Assembly (NCBI GenBank): GCA_015060695.1
Contig: SUYA01000003.1
Location: 124,001 to 188,000 of the forward strand
DNA: 64,000 nucleotides
Reading direction: 5' to 3'
From: Mediterranea massiliensis
Lineage (GTDB): Bacteria; Bacteroidota; Bacteroidia; Bacteroidales; Bacteroidaceae
In this document: piece by piece, positions 1-9,124 of the stretch
How positions within the stretch are numbered: the first letter of the stretch is position 1
Layout: every line of letters begins with the position of its first letter
Translations under genes and position numbers: made by a program
Notes under the pieces: model-generated
The model's input: the letters and a program-made list of their open reading frames with translations, nothing else
Databases searched by the model: none
What the model was told of the DNA's origin: nothing

Positions 1-1561
1 GTGTAGTGCCTACCCACAATCGTTGTTTATAGTCAGTACATAAAGCTTCTATAGCTTCGAATTCGTTATTGCTTTGAGGAAAGAGAATGCGCTCAAAACT
101 TTTGGTTGACTTGTCATAGAAATGCAGTCCTCGGGTAGAGCCAAACCAGATTCCTCTATTCAATAAGTCTTCGCAGGCACTATTTATGAAGTCGCCTTCG
201 ATAGAAGGGTATTCTTCGCGAGTATATCGGTGGAAACGGTTGTTTTTGGGGATGTTCAAATCTAAAAAGTTGATGCCTACTCCCCAAGTATAAGCCCATA
301 AGTGATTGTCGTTGTCTATCAACAAACCTGTCAATGTGTTATTGCTGATAGTGTTAAGGTCATTGGGTGAGAATAGGTGTTGAGTTATGGGTTGATGAGG
401 AGCTTTTAATACGCTTAATCCTCTTTCCATATGGGCAACATATAAATTGCCTTGCAAATCTTCGGCAATGGCATTTACTGGTTGTGTATTCTTTTCCGGT
501 TGCCACAAATCTACTTGCAAGCGTTTTTTTGTCAGCAAATTTACGCCTCCGCTTTCGGTACCAAGCCAGATGTTATCATTTTCAGTCAATAGGCAATTGA
601 TAGAGTTACAATTAATGTTACTACGATCGTTGTTTTGCCGGATAAAAGAGAAAGTATCTGTTTCGCGATGATATACGTTCAACCCGTTTAGTGTAGCTAC
701 AATTAAGTCGCCATGTTTGGTTAATTTAATGTCTGTGATATACGCCTGACTTAACATACCTGGGCGATGTGTAGAATAGCGGTAACGTTTCATCTGCTTA
801 TGGGTATGGTCATAGCGAAACAAACCACGATTTGTTCCTATCCAAAGATAATTTCCATCGGGTTGCATACACAAAATGCGCCAGTCTGGGCTAAAGGATG
901 GAAGTAGTTGTTCAGGAATGGGATTGTATTCTATGCTATGTCCCTCCTTCTTGTTTAGCTTGCAAATCCTATTATCGATGCCAGCCCATATTTCACCCTG
1001 TGTTTCAACAATGGCTTGTATAGGTGATGAACCTATTTGTGGTAATGTGTAGAAATCTGTGACTTTGTTCTCTTTCAGTTGCAAACACCATAAGGTATAT
1101 TCGTTGGCCAGCCAGATGTTTCCATCACTATCTTTGTAAAGCGTTTGAATACTTTCGGTTAAAAGTTGATTCAAGCGCTCGTCTATTCTTAAATCAAGTG
1201 TTATTAGGCTGTGCTTTTGTAAATCAATCAAATCGATACCCCCCTCAGAAGCAATCCATAATCGATGTTCATTGTCTTCACAGATATGGCGTACAAAATT
1301 GTTTTTCAGTGTGATGGGAGTAGAGTGGGTGTGATAGTGGTTGAATCCATATCCGTCATAGCGCACCACTCCTCGTTGGGTGGCTATCCAGATGTAACCT
1401 TGACTATCTTGTATCAGGTGATTGACATGACTATGTGGTAGTCCAGTTCGCTCGGTAATGAATTCCGAACTGTATTGACTAAAAAAACGATTTACTTCTT
1501 GTGCATGGGTTAGTATTGCAGAAAGTAGGTATATTGTAAACTGTATGATACGATTCTTCAT
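1..1561 (-). CDS. Two-component regulator propeller sensor, N-terminal part (3' end beyond window)
   Basis: Reading leftwards from ATG at 1561 the frame stays open to the window edge, so the C-terminal part is missing. It begins with a signal peptide (MKNRIIQFTIYLLSAILTHA) and continues as repeated propeller blades with motifs such as DSQGYIWIATQRGVVRYDG, DSDGNIWLANEY and DNIWLGTESGGVNLL. This is the periplasmic input domain of Bacteroidetes hybrid two-component systems or of related propeller-linked kinases; whether a kinase and regulator domain follow cannot be seen. Its ATG overlaps the TGA of the upstream permease in an ATGA junction, which suggests translational coupling. The ligand is unknown. 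Confidence 0.85.
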   Translation of the reverse strand, partial: MKNRIIQFTIYLLSAILTHAQEVNRFFSQYSSEFITERTGLPHSHVNHLIQDSQGYIWIATQRGVVRYDGYGFNHYHTHSTPITLKNNFVRHICEDNEHRLWIASEGGIDLIDLQKHSLITLDLRIDERLNQLLTESIQTLYKDSDGNIWLANEYTLWCLQLKENKVTDFYTLPQIGSSPIQAIVETQGEIWAGIDNRICKLNKKEGHSIEYNPIPEQLLPSFSPDWRILCMQPDGNYLWIGTNRGLFRYDHTHKQMKRYRYSTHRPGMLSQAYITDIKLTKHGDLIVATLNGLNVYHRETDTFSFIRQNNDRSNINCNSINCLLTENDNIWLGTESGGVNLLTKKRLQVDLWQPEKNTQPVNAIAEDLQGNLYVAHMERGLSVLKAPHQPITQHLFSPNDLNTISNNTLTGLLIDNDNHLWAYTWGVGINFLDLNIPKNNRFHRYTREEYPSIEGDFINSACEDLLNRGIWFGSTRGLHFYDKSTKSFERILFPQSNNEFEAIEALCTDYKQRLWVGTT

Positions 1562-2799
1562 GATGGGGTGTGGGTTAATAGCTTTTTACTTAAGTGTCGG
1601 ACAGGATACCATACGGCCAAAAAACCTACCGAGACGACGGTGATGAATATAAGCAGAATGTCTGTAAAGTGTACTTTCACCGGATATGCGTCCACTACGA
1701 ATTGTCCGTTGCCCCCTCCTAAAGAGATGAAACCGAATTCTTGTTGTAACCTGCACAATATGATACCGATTACAATCCCTATAAGTGTGCCTATCAGTGA
1801 AATAAGTCTCCCTTCAAAAAGAAATATTCGGCTGATAATTTGGTCGTTTGCACCCAATCGGCTCAAGGTTTTTACATCTTCGACTTTGTCAAGGATAAGC
1901 ATTGTAAGTGTACCAATGACATTGAAACAAGCGATGGCTACGATGAATGTTAGAAATAAATAGGAGATGAATTTCTCTATTTCCATGATGCGAAATACAT
2001 CGGCCTGTTGTTCATAACGATTTTGCACAATAAAATCTTCCCCTAAAATGTTTTGAATCTTTTTTTTCGTCTTTTCAGTATCGTACTCTGGCTTTAGTTT
2101 TAATTCGATAGCCGATACTTCGTCAGTATAGTCGAAAAGCTTTCGAGCAAAGTCAATGGAGGTTAATAGATATTGGGCGTCGTATTTTTGCTGATTGACC
2201 ATAAATACTACACCCGGAGAATGAAGGTAATCTCGGTGAAAAGAGGAAGAGGGATTGGCTATATTTATTCTTGCATGACGGCGGGGAGCATAAATTTTTA
2301 GTGCATCTATAAATTGAATGCCGGTACCCAATTCAGCCATTAAATCTACCCCTAAGATGGCATAATCTACGATGGAATCGTGTAATATGAATGTTCCGGC
2401 TCCATGCAACAAACTATCAATGGAGGCCAGTTGCCGGAAGTTGTCGTCCACCCCCTTGATGGTTGCTACCAATTGGCGTTCTTTGTATTGCACCATGGCA
2501 TTTTCTTCTAACGTCTCCGACCATATTTGGATGTCGGGCAGTTGGCGAACTTCTTGGATAGCCAGATGATTGGGTGTAAACACTTTCCCTTGTGTGGCTG
2601 TAATTTTCAGTTCGGGGTCGAATGCCGTAAAAAAGCCTGCTACCATTTCTTGAAAGCCATTGAATACAGAGAGTGTGCATACCAATGCCATGGTTGCCAA
2701 GGCCACTCCACACATAGATATGCCGGAAATGACGTTAATGGCACCCACCTTTTTAGGGGAGAATAGGTAGCGCCGGGCGATATAAAACGGCAGATTCAT
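1558..2799 (-). CDS. FtsX/LolE-family ABC transporter permease
   Basis: This 413-residue protein has the permease layout of the lipoprotein-releasing LolC/LolE family. It has an N-terminal membrane segment (about residues 20-45, starting NLPFYIARRYLFSPKK), a long periplasmic domain (about 45-270), and three C-terminal membrane segments carrying the FtsX core (ISYLFLTFIVAIACFNVIGT, then EDVKTLSRLGAN). The family works with a LolD-type ATPase to extract lipoproteins from the inner membrane. No ATPase is adjacent; a LolD-like gene lies at 25.8 kb. It follows rbfA by 5 bases in the same direction. The exact substrate is inferred from family only. Confidence 0.88.
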   Translation of the reverse strand: MNLPFYIARRYLFSPKKVGAINVISGISMCGVALATMALVCTLSVFNGFQEMVAGFFTAFDPELKITATQGKVFTPNHLAIQEVRQLPDIQIWSETLEENAMVQYKERQLVATIKGVDDNFRQLASIDSLLHGAGTFILHDSIVDYAILGVDLMAELGTGIQFIDALKIYAPRRHARINIANPSSSFHRDYLHSPGVVFMVNQQKYDAQYLLTSIDFARKLFDYTDEVSAIELKLKPEYDTEKTKKKIQNILGEDFIVQNRYEQQADVFRIMEIEKFISYLFLTFIVAIACFNVIGTLTMLILDKVEDVKTLSRLGANDQIISRIFLFEGRLISLIGTLIGIVIGIILCRLQQEFGFISLGGGNGQFVVDAYPVKVHFTDILLIFITVVSVGFLAVWYPVRHLSKKLLTHTPS

Positions 2800-2804
2800 T
2801 TTTT

Positions 2805-3137
2805 TTATTTCAGTAGTTCGTCGATACGTTCTAAGTAATCAAGCGAATCATCTACAAAGAATTTCAGTTCCGGAATGATTCGTAGTTGGTGGCGTACACG
2901 GGTGCCCAGTTCGTAACGAATAGATTTTGTGTTGTTATTAATGTTCTTGATGATTTCTTCTGCTCTTTCTGATGGGAATACACTGAGGTATCCACGAGCA
3001 ATGCTCATGTCGGGGCTGATGCGGACGGTGCTTACTGAAACAAGTACGCCGGGCATGGCTTTGGTTTGTTTCTGAAAAATGTCGCTCAGTTCTTTTTGCA
3101 GTAGACGTGCTATTTTGTTTTGGCGGGTTGTTTCCAT
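2805..3137 (-). CDS. rbfA: Ribosome-binding factor A
   Basis: The 110-residue product matches RbfA in length and in its conserved features: the N-terminal QNKIARLLQKELSDIF helix, the ISPDMSIARGYLSVFP strand and the C-terminal RHQLRIIPELKFFVDDSLDY segment. RbfA binds the 30S subunit and helps 16S rRNA maturation, notably in the cold. The gene is first in the unit rbfA-permease-propeller sensor and has a good promoter-like site just upstream (3175-3207). Confidence is high from the full-length match to the family pattern. Confidence 0.95.
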   Translation of the reverse strand: METTRQNKIARLLQKELSDIFQKQTKAMPGVLVSVSTVRISPDMSIARGYLSVFPSERAEEIIKNINNNTKSIRYELGTRVRHQLRIIPELKFFVDDSLDYLERIDELLK

Positions 3138-3174
3138 ATCTGTTTTGTTTTTTAATTAATGATTAATGTGTTTG

Positions 3175-3207
3175 CAAAAATAGTGGAAATCTTTAATCAA
3201 AGACAAA
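3175..3207 (-). promoter_or_regulatory. Bacteroides-type promoter for rbfA
   Basis: Read on the minus strand, TTTG (3207-3204) is followed by 21 bases and TATTTTTG (3182-3175), fitting the TTTG / TAnnTTTG pattern of Bacteroides primary-sigma promoters. It ends 37 bases before the rbfA start codon. Confidence 0.6.
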
Positions 3208-3345
3208 ATAATATATCCTATTGGTCGATAAAAAAGTGCTTTTTGTAGATTTCTCTTGTTCGTTTCAAAATTTCCAGTTATTTTTGACCCAGTTTCAAAA
3301 AGAGACTCTCTCTAAATAGCGTTTTTTCATGTATTATTGACTTGT

Positions 3346-3379
3346 CCGCTCTTACCTGTGAAGGTAGGAGCGGTTTTTT
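3346..3379 (+). terminator. Hairpin with U tract after yfhO
   Basis: A 12-bp stem (CCGCTCTTACCT at 3346-3357 and AGGTAGGAGCGG at 3362-3373, one G-U pair as plus-strand RNA) is followed by six T on the plus strand. It lies directly after the stop of the minus-strand yfhO-like gene, for which it could act as a bidirectional terminator. The U tract itself points the other way, where no gene is seen. Confidence 0.55.
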
Positions 3380-5876
3380 ATGCTTGTTTTTCTTTCTTGA
3401 AATGTAGGATAAAAGCTGTTATGCATCCCAGTAGCAATAATAGCATAGCGCCATAGGCAATACCCTCTGTGACATGTAGGCTTTGAGGGTCGAATCTCAT
3501 TTCAATAATGTGTTTGCCGGCGGGGATGTGAAGGGCACGCAAGATGTAGTTGGCACGTGCCAGTGCTACCGGTTGTCCGTCGATGGTTACTTGCCATCCA
3601 TCGGGATAATAGATTTCGGAGAAGACGGCAACGGCATCTTGTGTATTGTTACATTCATAAACCAATCGGTTGGGGGCATACGAGGTCAGTTGTATCTGCG
3701 ATGTGCTGTCCTTATGACTTTCGTTCATGCCTTTCAGTGTTTCTTTGAAGCGTACATCTACTACGGCTGTTTCCAATGGATGTATTTCGTTCAAGGCTTC
3801 TATTTCTTGATTGGCGTTATCTACATATTTAACATGGTTGACAAACCAGGCATTGCCGTAGGCGTATGGGTTTTGTATGGGTATTCCGTCCTTATTGTTT
3901 CCGGCCGGTAGGATGAGGTATTTGGTATTCAGCATGTTCAATACACGGAATTTGTCGGCATTTACGCTATCCATATCCCCTCCGGCGGTAGCAATTTCCC
4001 GATAGGCTTCTTGCATTTGGGGGGCTATGTGGTGTTCAATCATCTCTTGATAACGGCGCAACTTGGCGGCATGGTATCCACCTATGCTTTTGTGCCAGTA
4101 GGAGGTGTTGTTTTCATTGAAAGTGTTGGTTGTCAAATTCAGTACACGATAGTTGAGCGACTTGTCTTGCAAGATGATTTTATCGGCTTGGGTTTGTACA
4201 AATGTATCTTTCCGGATGCTGCGTGGCACAAATTGTTCATCGTTCAGGTAACGTTTGTTTACGCCCCACATATCAATCAAGCAAAGCAGGGCAATGGCAC
4301 CGATGGTGTATTCCTTTTTTAATTTTCCTTGAATAAAGAAGTGTAGTATGCATAGACCGATGGCAATAATCAACAGGCTTCTTAAGGCGTCGGCACTGAC
4401 CATGGCGGCACGCATTTCGCGCATATTGTCTAAAATAGGTATTAGTTCGTTGCCCTGTATGGCATTTTTCAGCATTTGCATCTCTTGGGCGGGGATGAAG
4501 TTGTTGCCAAGGAATCCTGGCCATAGCCATACAATGAATGATACGCCCAATGTAAGTGCTGTACTGATAAGAAATCCTTTCCTTTCTTTTTTGAGTACTT
4601 CCGGTTCTTCGAGAAGACGTTTTAAAGCGAAGATGGCTAGCAGAGGGATCGTAAATTCGGCAATGACAAGGATGGACGACACTGTGCGGAATTTGTTGTA
4701 CATCGGTATGTAGTCTATAAACAGGTCGGTCAATGGCATGAAATTCTTGCCCCAAGACAAAAGAATGGAGAAGAGGGTAGCTCCAAAAAGTGCCCATTTC
4801 ATCGGTCCTTTTACAATGAAGCAGCCCAGAATGAACAAGAATAGTACAAAGGCTCCTACATATACCGGCCCTACGGTCATGGGTTGGTCGCCAAAGTATT
4901 GTGTCAATTGGGTGTATAGACTGTTGTATATGGGGTTGGCTTTTTCCATAGCCGTTTCGTTTTGGCTTAAAGGAACCGAGCCGCCTCCTTTGAAGTTGGG
5001 TATTAGTAATGTCCAAGTTTCGCCAATGCCATAACTCCATTGAGTGATGTAGTCGCGGTCAAGTCCGCTACTGGTTTGCTTGGCGGCATCACCGGTATAA
5101 ATCAATTCGCTTTTGCCGCGCATGCTTTCCTGGCTGTAGGTATAGGTGTGATATAGGTTACTCAAGTTAACAGCTACCCCTATCAGCCCTGCTATTACCA
5201 ATATGCCGGTGCTTTTCCAGAAGCGGGGCATCTCTTGTTGTTTCCAGGCTTTTACTCCGTAGGCTATGGCCATAAAGAGCATGACGAACAGGAAGTAGTA
5301 GGACATTTGTATGTGGTTGGAGGTAATTTGAAGGGCGACGAACAAGGCGGTCAAGATGCTGCCCCACAACAGCTTGCCTCGATATACCAATACCATGCCG
5401 GCAATGGTGGGCGGTATGTAGGCCAAGGTAATGAATTTCCATAGATGACCGGCGGAGATAATGATAAAGAAGTAGGATGAAAAGGCCCAAATAATGCCAC
5501 CCAAGCCGGATAGCCAGGCCGAGAAACCGAAAGCCCGTAGTAAGATGTAGAAGCCAAACATCAGGATGAATGTAAGTTGCACATATTCGGGCAGGAAGAG
5601 TTGATAGGCTTTTTTAACCCAAGACAACGATTGGGTAGAGTCGTACGACGGTGCCATTTGATAGGTCGGCATTCCTCCGAACAAAGAGTTTGTCCAACGA
5701 GTGCGTTCACCGGTGACTTCGTGGTGTATCGAAGCCTCTTGACCACCACCCACACCGGCTGTTGTGTCGTGTTGGAACAAAATGCGGTTTTCTACGTCGG
5801 CCGGAAAGAAGTAGGCAAACGAAATCAGTGCAAAGGCTGCAATAACTATCAAGTCGGGAATAATCTTCTTTATCAT
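3378..5876 (-). CDS. YfhO-family polytopic membrane protein
   Basis: The 832-residue protein has an N-terminal membrane segment (IPDLIVIAAFALISFAYFFP), about a dozen further hydrophobic helices up to residue ~540, and a large C-terminal extracytoplasmic part that ends with another helix and a lysine-rich tail. The arrangement, with the segment FEGGMPTYQM-like (here FGGMPTYQM) after the first helix and a C-terminal VFSEIYYPDGWQVTIDG motif, is typical of YfhO. In Firmicutes YfhO acts in glycosylation of cell-wall polymers; the Bacteroides role is unknown. It stands alone, 240 bases upstream of rbfA's start, and is followed by a hairpin. Confidence 0.85.
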   Translation of the reverse strand: MIKKIIPDLIVIAAFALISFAYFFPADVENRILFQHDTTAGVGGGQEASIHHEVTGERTRWTNSLFGGMPTYQMAPSYDSTQSLSWVKKAYQLFLPEYVQLTFILMFGFYILLRAFGFSAWLSGLGGIIWAFSSYFFIIISAGHLWKFITLAYIPPTIAGMVLVYRGKLLWGSILTALFVALQITSNHIQMSYYFLFVMLFMAIAYGVKAWKQQEMPRFWKSTGILVIAGLIGVAVNLSNLYHTYTYSQESMRGKSELIYTGDAAKQTSSGLDRDYITQWSYGIGETWTLLIPNFKGGGSVPLSQNETAMEKANPIYNSLYTQLTQYFGDQPMTVGPVYVGAFVLFLFILGCFIVKGPMKWALFGATLFSILLSWGKNFMPLTDLFIDYIPMYNKFRTVSSILVIAEFTIPLLAIFALKRLLEEPEVLKKERKGFLISTALTLGVSFIVWLWPGFLGNNFIPAQEMQMLKNAIQGNELIPILDNMREMRAAMVSADALRSLLIIAIGLCILHFFIQGKLKKEYTIGAIALLCLIDMWGVNKRYLNDEQFVPRSIRKDTFVQTQADKIILQDKSLNYRVLNLTTNTFNENNTSYWHKSIGGYHAAKLRRYQEMIEHHIAPQMQEAYREIATAGGDMDSVNADKFRVLNMLNTKYLILPAGNNKDGIPIQNPYAYGNAWFVNHVKYVDNANQEIEALNEIHPLETAVVDVRFKETLKGMNESHKDSTSQIQLTSYAPNRLVYECNNTQDAVAVFSEIYYPDGWQVTIDGQPVALARANYILRALHIPAGKHIIEMRFDPQSLHVTEGIAYGAMLLLLLGCITAFILHFKKEKQA

Positions 5877-6030
5877 GGTAAATCAGTCTTATTTGAATAA
5901 TGTCGCAAATGTATGCAAAATATCCGACTTATGGGGGCAAATGCCTCAATATTTCAAGTTTCTTTAGAAACGATACTCACTCAACCCCGCTCAGACATAC
6001 GCTATTCGTGCCAACCCTTTCAAAAACGTT

Positions 6031-6108
6031 GGCAGTGGAGTGCCAACGCTGTGGCAGTGAAGTGCCAACGTTATGGCAGTAGAGTGCCAAAGTTGTGGCA
6101 CTGATAGT
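6031..6108. repeat. 22-bp tandem palindromic repeat array
   Basis: Three and a half units start at 6031, 6053, 6075 and 6097, a strict 22-base period. Each unit carries the dyad TGGCA-N6-TGCCA (TTGGCAgtggagTGCCAA in the first). Spacer bases vary while the arms are kept; the last unit is degraded. The array fills the middle of the 348-base gap between the yfhO-like and mscS-type genes, ending 62 bases before the mscS promoter. The rest of the gap is AT-rich with no other signal apart from that promoter. Confidence 0.85.
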
Positions 6109-6170
6109 AGAGTAGTAACTATACGTTTGCTATATTTATCACTCTGTTTAGTCTCATTTAAAACTTCCGG

Positions 6171-6202
6171 TTTGGGGGTATTATGTAGATTTCGTACTTT
6201 TG
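6171..6202 (+). promoter_or_regulatory. Bacteroides-type promoter for the mechanosensitive channel gene
   Basis: TTTG (6171-6174), a 20-base spacer and TACTTTTG (6195-6202) match the Bacteroides promoter pattern; the start codon follows 22 bases later, so the leader is short. Confidence 0.75.
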
Positions 6203-6224
6203 TAGCACGAAATACAATTTTGAT

Positions 6225-7481
6225 ATGGAAATACTGACTTTGATTGATACTTGTTTGGAGGGATTAGGCATATCGGCCCGATGGGCAGAATGGCTCGATC
6301 AATACATAGCTTTCGCTTTGATTCTGATATTGGCCGGAGTATCGCGTTGGCTTTGTAGAATGTTGCTACTCAAGGGAGTGACACGTTTGGTAAAAAATAG
6401 CCGAGCAACGTGGGACGACATCCTCTTCAGTGAAGAGGTGTTGCGGCGCTTCAGCAACTTAGTTGCCCCTTTCGTCCTGACCAACTTTATTCCGTTGGTC
6501 TTTGCTAAGCTTGCTTCCGGCCTGCTGGTTTTTATTGTACACCTTTGCGACATCTACCTGCTAATCACCCTTTTGAAACTGCTCAATGCCCTGATGAAAG
6601 CCCTCTATGCAGTCTATAGCCAAAAGGAACACCTGCGCAACCGCCCGCTGAAGGGGCTTTTGCAAACCGGGCAAGTGGTGTTGTGGTTTGTGGGTGTCAT
6701 CTTAGTGATAGCCATTCTCTTCAACAAGCAACCCTTGTCGTTATTGGCCGGGCTAAGTGCTTCGGCTGCTATCCTGATGTTGGTGTTCAAGGATTCCATT
6801 ATGGGTGTAGTGTCGGGCGTGCAACTATCGGCCAACGACATGCTGAAGGTGGGCGACTGGATAACCATGCCCAAATGTGGTGCCGACGGAACGGTTATCG
6901 AAGTAACGCTCAACACCGTTAAGGTGCAGAATTGGGACAATACCATTGTTACCATCCCTCCCTACTTGTTGGTCAGCGACTCCTTCCAGAATTGGCGAGG
7001 CATGAGTGAGAGTGGTGGCCGACGCATCAAGCGAAGCATCAACATCGACATGACCAGCGTCAGCTTCTGTACGCCGGAAATGTTGGAGAAGTATCGTAAA
7101 ATTCAGTTGCTGAAGGATTATATTGAACAAACCGAACAGGTGTTAACCGAATATAATGCCCAAAACAAGATAGACAACAGTGTTCTGGTAAACGGCCGCC
7201 GACAAACCAACCTCGGCGTTTTCCGTGCCTATCTGACAGCCTATCTGAAGAATATGCCCCGTGTAAATCAAGGCATGACACTCATGGTGCGCCAACTGCA
7301 ACCCACCGATAAAGGCATCCCTATGGAACTCTACTTCTTCTCTGCCAATACCGATTGGGGCGCAACCGAAGACCTACAATCCGATGTCTTCGACCACCTG
7401 TTGGCCATCATACCCGAATTTGGCCTTCGCGTCTTCCAATCGCCTACCGGTGCCGACTTGCAAGACTTGGCCTCTAATTAG
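6225..7481 (+). CDS. MscS-family mechanosensitive channel, YbdG-like
   Basis: At 418 residues this is the size of E. coli YbdG (MscM), not the shorter MscS. It has about five N-terminal membrane helices, then the pore-lining and beta-domain signature of MscS proteins: LLAGLSASAAILMLVFKDSI, VSGVQLSANDMLKVGDWI, and TVKVQNWDNTIVTIPPYLL. It should gate in response to membrane tension and release ions and osmolytes during hypo-osmotic shock. It heads a plus-strand run with mtnN, luxS and ybjQ (24-base gap to mtnN) and has a clear promoter at 6171-6202. Confidence 0.9.
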   Translation: MEILTLIDTCLEGLGISARWAEWLDQYIAFALILILAGVSRWLCRMLLLKGVTRLVKNSRATWDDILFSEEVLRRFSNLVAPFVLTNFIPLVFAKLASGLLVFIVHLCDIYLLITLLKLLNALMKALYAVYSQKEHLRNRPLKGLLQTGQVVLWFVGVILVIAILFNKQPLSLLAGLSASAAILMLVFKDSIMGVVSGVQLSANDMLKVGDWITMPKCGADGTVIEVTLNTVKVQNWDNTIVTIPPYLLVSDSFQNWRGMSESGGRRIKRSINIDMTSVSFCTPEMLEKYRKIQLLKDYIEQTEQVLTEYNAQNKIDNSVLVNGRRQTNLGVFRAYLTAYLKNMPRVNQGMTLMVRQLQPTDKGIPMELYFFSANTDWGATEDLQSDVFDHLLAIIPEFGLRVFQSPTGADLQDLASN

Positions 7482-7505
7482 TAATTATTTGATATAGATA
7501 AATAT

Positions 7506-8204
7506 ATGAAACTTGGAATAATCAGTGCAATGGATAGTGAGCATCGCCAATTGGCAGATCGCTTGCAGGATAAACAAGAAGTGAAAGACGACTCTTTTAG
7601 CTATGTAATAGGCCGATTGGGTGATAACGATGTGGTGTTGACGCAGTGCGGCATCGGTAAAGTAAATGCTGCTGTTGGTACTTCAGAGTTGATTCGTCGC
7701 TATCGCCCCGATTGCATTATCAGTACCGGTGTGGCCGGAGGCATAGACAACTGCCTGCAAGTGACCGACGTGGTGGTGAGTAGCCGTGTAGTGCATCACG
7801 ACGTGTGGTGCAGCATGGGCAACGAGTATGGTCAGGTACAAGGATTACCACTCTACTTTGAAGGCTATGCACCGTTGTTGCAACACGCCCTTTCACTCAA
7901 TAACACCGGTTTGGAGAGCCGCATTCATGGGGGATTAATCTGCACCGGTGACCAGTTCATCGAAGACAAACAACAATTGGCCACTATTAAAAGCCACTTC
8001 CCCGAAGGCCTGGCGTGCGATATGGAGTCGGCAGCCATTGCACAAACATGCTACCTTTATGGCGTAAACTTCCTCAGCTTCCGCATCATCAGTGATACAC
8101 CGGGAGCTAATGAAGAAAACTTTAATCAGTACCTCGATTTTTGGGGTACAATGGCCGAACGTTCGTTCCAAACCACGTGGGCATTCCTATCAACAATTAA
8201 ATAA
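7506..8204 (+). CDS. mtnN: 5'-methylthioadenosine/S-adenosylhomocysteine nucleosidase
   Basis: The 232-residue protein shows the MTA/SAH nucleosidase pattern: MKLGIISAMDSE start, CGIGKVNAA (about 48-56), STGVAGGI, and the catalytic CDMESAAIAQTC segment followed by RIISDTPG. It hydrolyses S-adenosylhomocysteine to S-ribosylhomocysteine plus adenine, which is exactly the substrate of LuxS encoded 11 bases downstream, so the two form a complete SAH recycling and AI-2 producing route. Full length, no oddities. Confidence 0.95.
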   Translation: MKLGIISAMDSEHRQLADRLQDKQEVKDDSFSYVIGRLGDNDVVLTQCGIGKVNAAVGTSELIRRYRPDCIISTGVAGGIDNCLQVTDVVVSSRVVHHDVWCSMGNEYGQVQGLPLYFEGYAPLLQHALSLNNTGLESRIHGGLICTGDQFIEDKQQLATIKSHFPEGLACDMESAAIAQTCYLYGVNFLSFRIISDTPGANEENFNQYLDFWGTMAERSFQTTWAFLSTIK

Positions 8205-8215
8205 ACAGCATAATT

Positions 8216-8695
8216 ATGAAGAAGATACCCAGCTTTACCATCGACCACATTCGTCTGGTACGTGGCATTTTTGTATCTCGCAAGGATGAACTGAATGGCG
8301 AAGTAATTACAACCTTTGATGTTCGCATGAAAGAACCCAATCGCGAGCCGGCATTAGGACAAGGAGCTCTACATACCATTGAGCACTTGGCCGCCACCTA
8401 TTTGAGAAACGAGCCGATTTGGAAGGACAGAATCATCTATTGGGGCCCTATGGGATGCCTCACCGGCAACTACTTGCTGATGAAAGGTGAACTTACTCCA
8501 CAAGACATTCTGCCGCTGATGCAAGACACCTTCCGTTTTATTGCCAACTACGAAGGCGAAATACCCGGCGCTACCGCCAAAGATTGTGGCAACTACCTGT
8601 TGCAAGACCTTCCTATGGCACGTTGGGAAGCAAAGAAATACCTCGAAGAGGTGCTCTTGCAGATGAAAGAGGAAAATATGAACTATCCTGCATAA
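8216..8695 (+). CDS. luxS: S-ribosylhomocysteine lyase (AI-2 synthase)
   Basis: The 159-residue product has the LuxS metal site HTIEH (His53, Glu56, His57) with the third ligand Cys124 in AKDCGNY, and the catalytic Cys81 in GPMGCLTG. It converts S-ribosylhomocysteine to homocysteine and DPD, the precursor of autoinducer 2. It lies 11 bases after mtnN and is surely co-transcribed. All active-site residues are present, so the strain should make AI-2. Confidence 0.97.
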   Translation: MKKIPSFTIDHIRLVRGIFVSRKDELNGEVITTFDVRMKEPNREPALGQGALHTIEHLAATYLRNEPIWKDRIIYWGPMGCLTGNYLLMKGELTPQDILPLMQDTFRFIANYEGEIPGATAKDCGNYLLQDLPMARWEAKKYLEEVLLQMKEENMNYPA

Positions 8696-8769
8696 TTTGT
8701 TACATCCGTTGCAACTTTTTAGCTATTTGTATCGTCTAATAAGCAACAAGTAACTTAAAACAAAAAAAT

Positions 8770-9090
8770 ATGTTAGTAACAACAACTTCAACGCTTCAAG
8801 GTAAGCAGATAACTCGCTATTTGGGCATTGTATCGGGAGAAACGATTATCGGTGCCAATGTATTTCGTGACCTTTTTGCCAGTATACGAGACATTGTAGG
8901 CGGTCGCAGTGGTTCTTACGAAGAGGTGCTTCGCAAAGCCAAGGATACTGCATTGAACGAGATGAAACAACAAGCAGCAGCCATGGGTGCTAATGCAGTG
9001 ATTGGAGTAGATTTGGATTATGAAACCGTAGGCGGTAGTGGAAGTATGCTGATGGTAACAGCTGCCGGTACGGCTGTAGTGGTAGAATAA
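8770..9090 (+). CDS. YbjQ/UPF0145 family protein
   Basis: This 106-residue protein is full length for the YbjQ family and shows its marks: [24 protein letters not shown], the [20 protein letters not shown] segment and [14 protein letters not shown]. The family forms homo-oligomers of unknown function and is sometimes labelled heavy-metal binding without firm evidence. It follows luxS by 74 bases in the same direction and is closed by a strong terminator, so it is probably the last gene of the run. Confidence 0.9.
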   Translation: MLVTTTSTLQGKQITRYLGIVSGETIIGANVFRDLFASIRDIVGGRSGSYEEVLRKAKDTALNEMKQQAAAMGANAVIGVDLDYETVGGSGSMLMVTAAGTAVVVE

Positions 9091-9092
9091 AA

Positions 9093-9124
9093 TTAAGGAA
9101 GCGTGCTATTGCACGCTTCCTTAA
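9093..9124. terminator. Bidirectional terminator between ybjQ and acyl-CoA ligase
   Basis: A perfect 14-bp stem (TTAAGGAAGCGTGC at 9093-9106 with GCACGCTTCCTTAA at 9111-9124) and a 4-base loop lies between two convergent genes, directly touching the stop codon of the minus-strand ligase. Confidence 0.85.

Noticed and set aside
4273-5040. A 255-residue minus-strand frame inside the yfhO-like gene
   Set aside because: It lies in another frame of a clear membrane protein gene and its translation is rich in rare residues without domain pattern.
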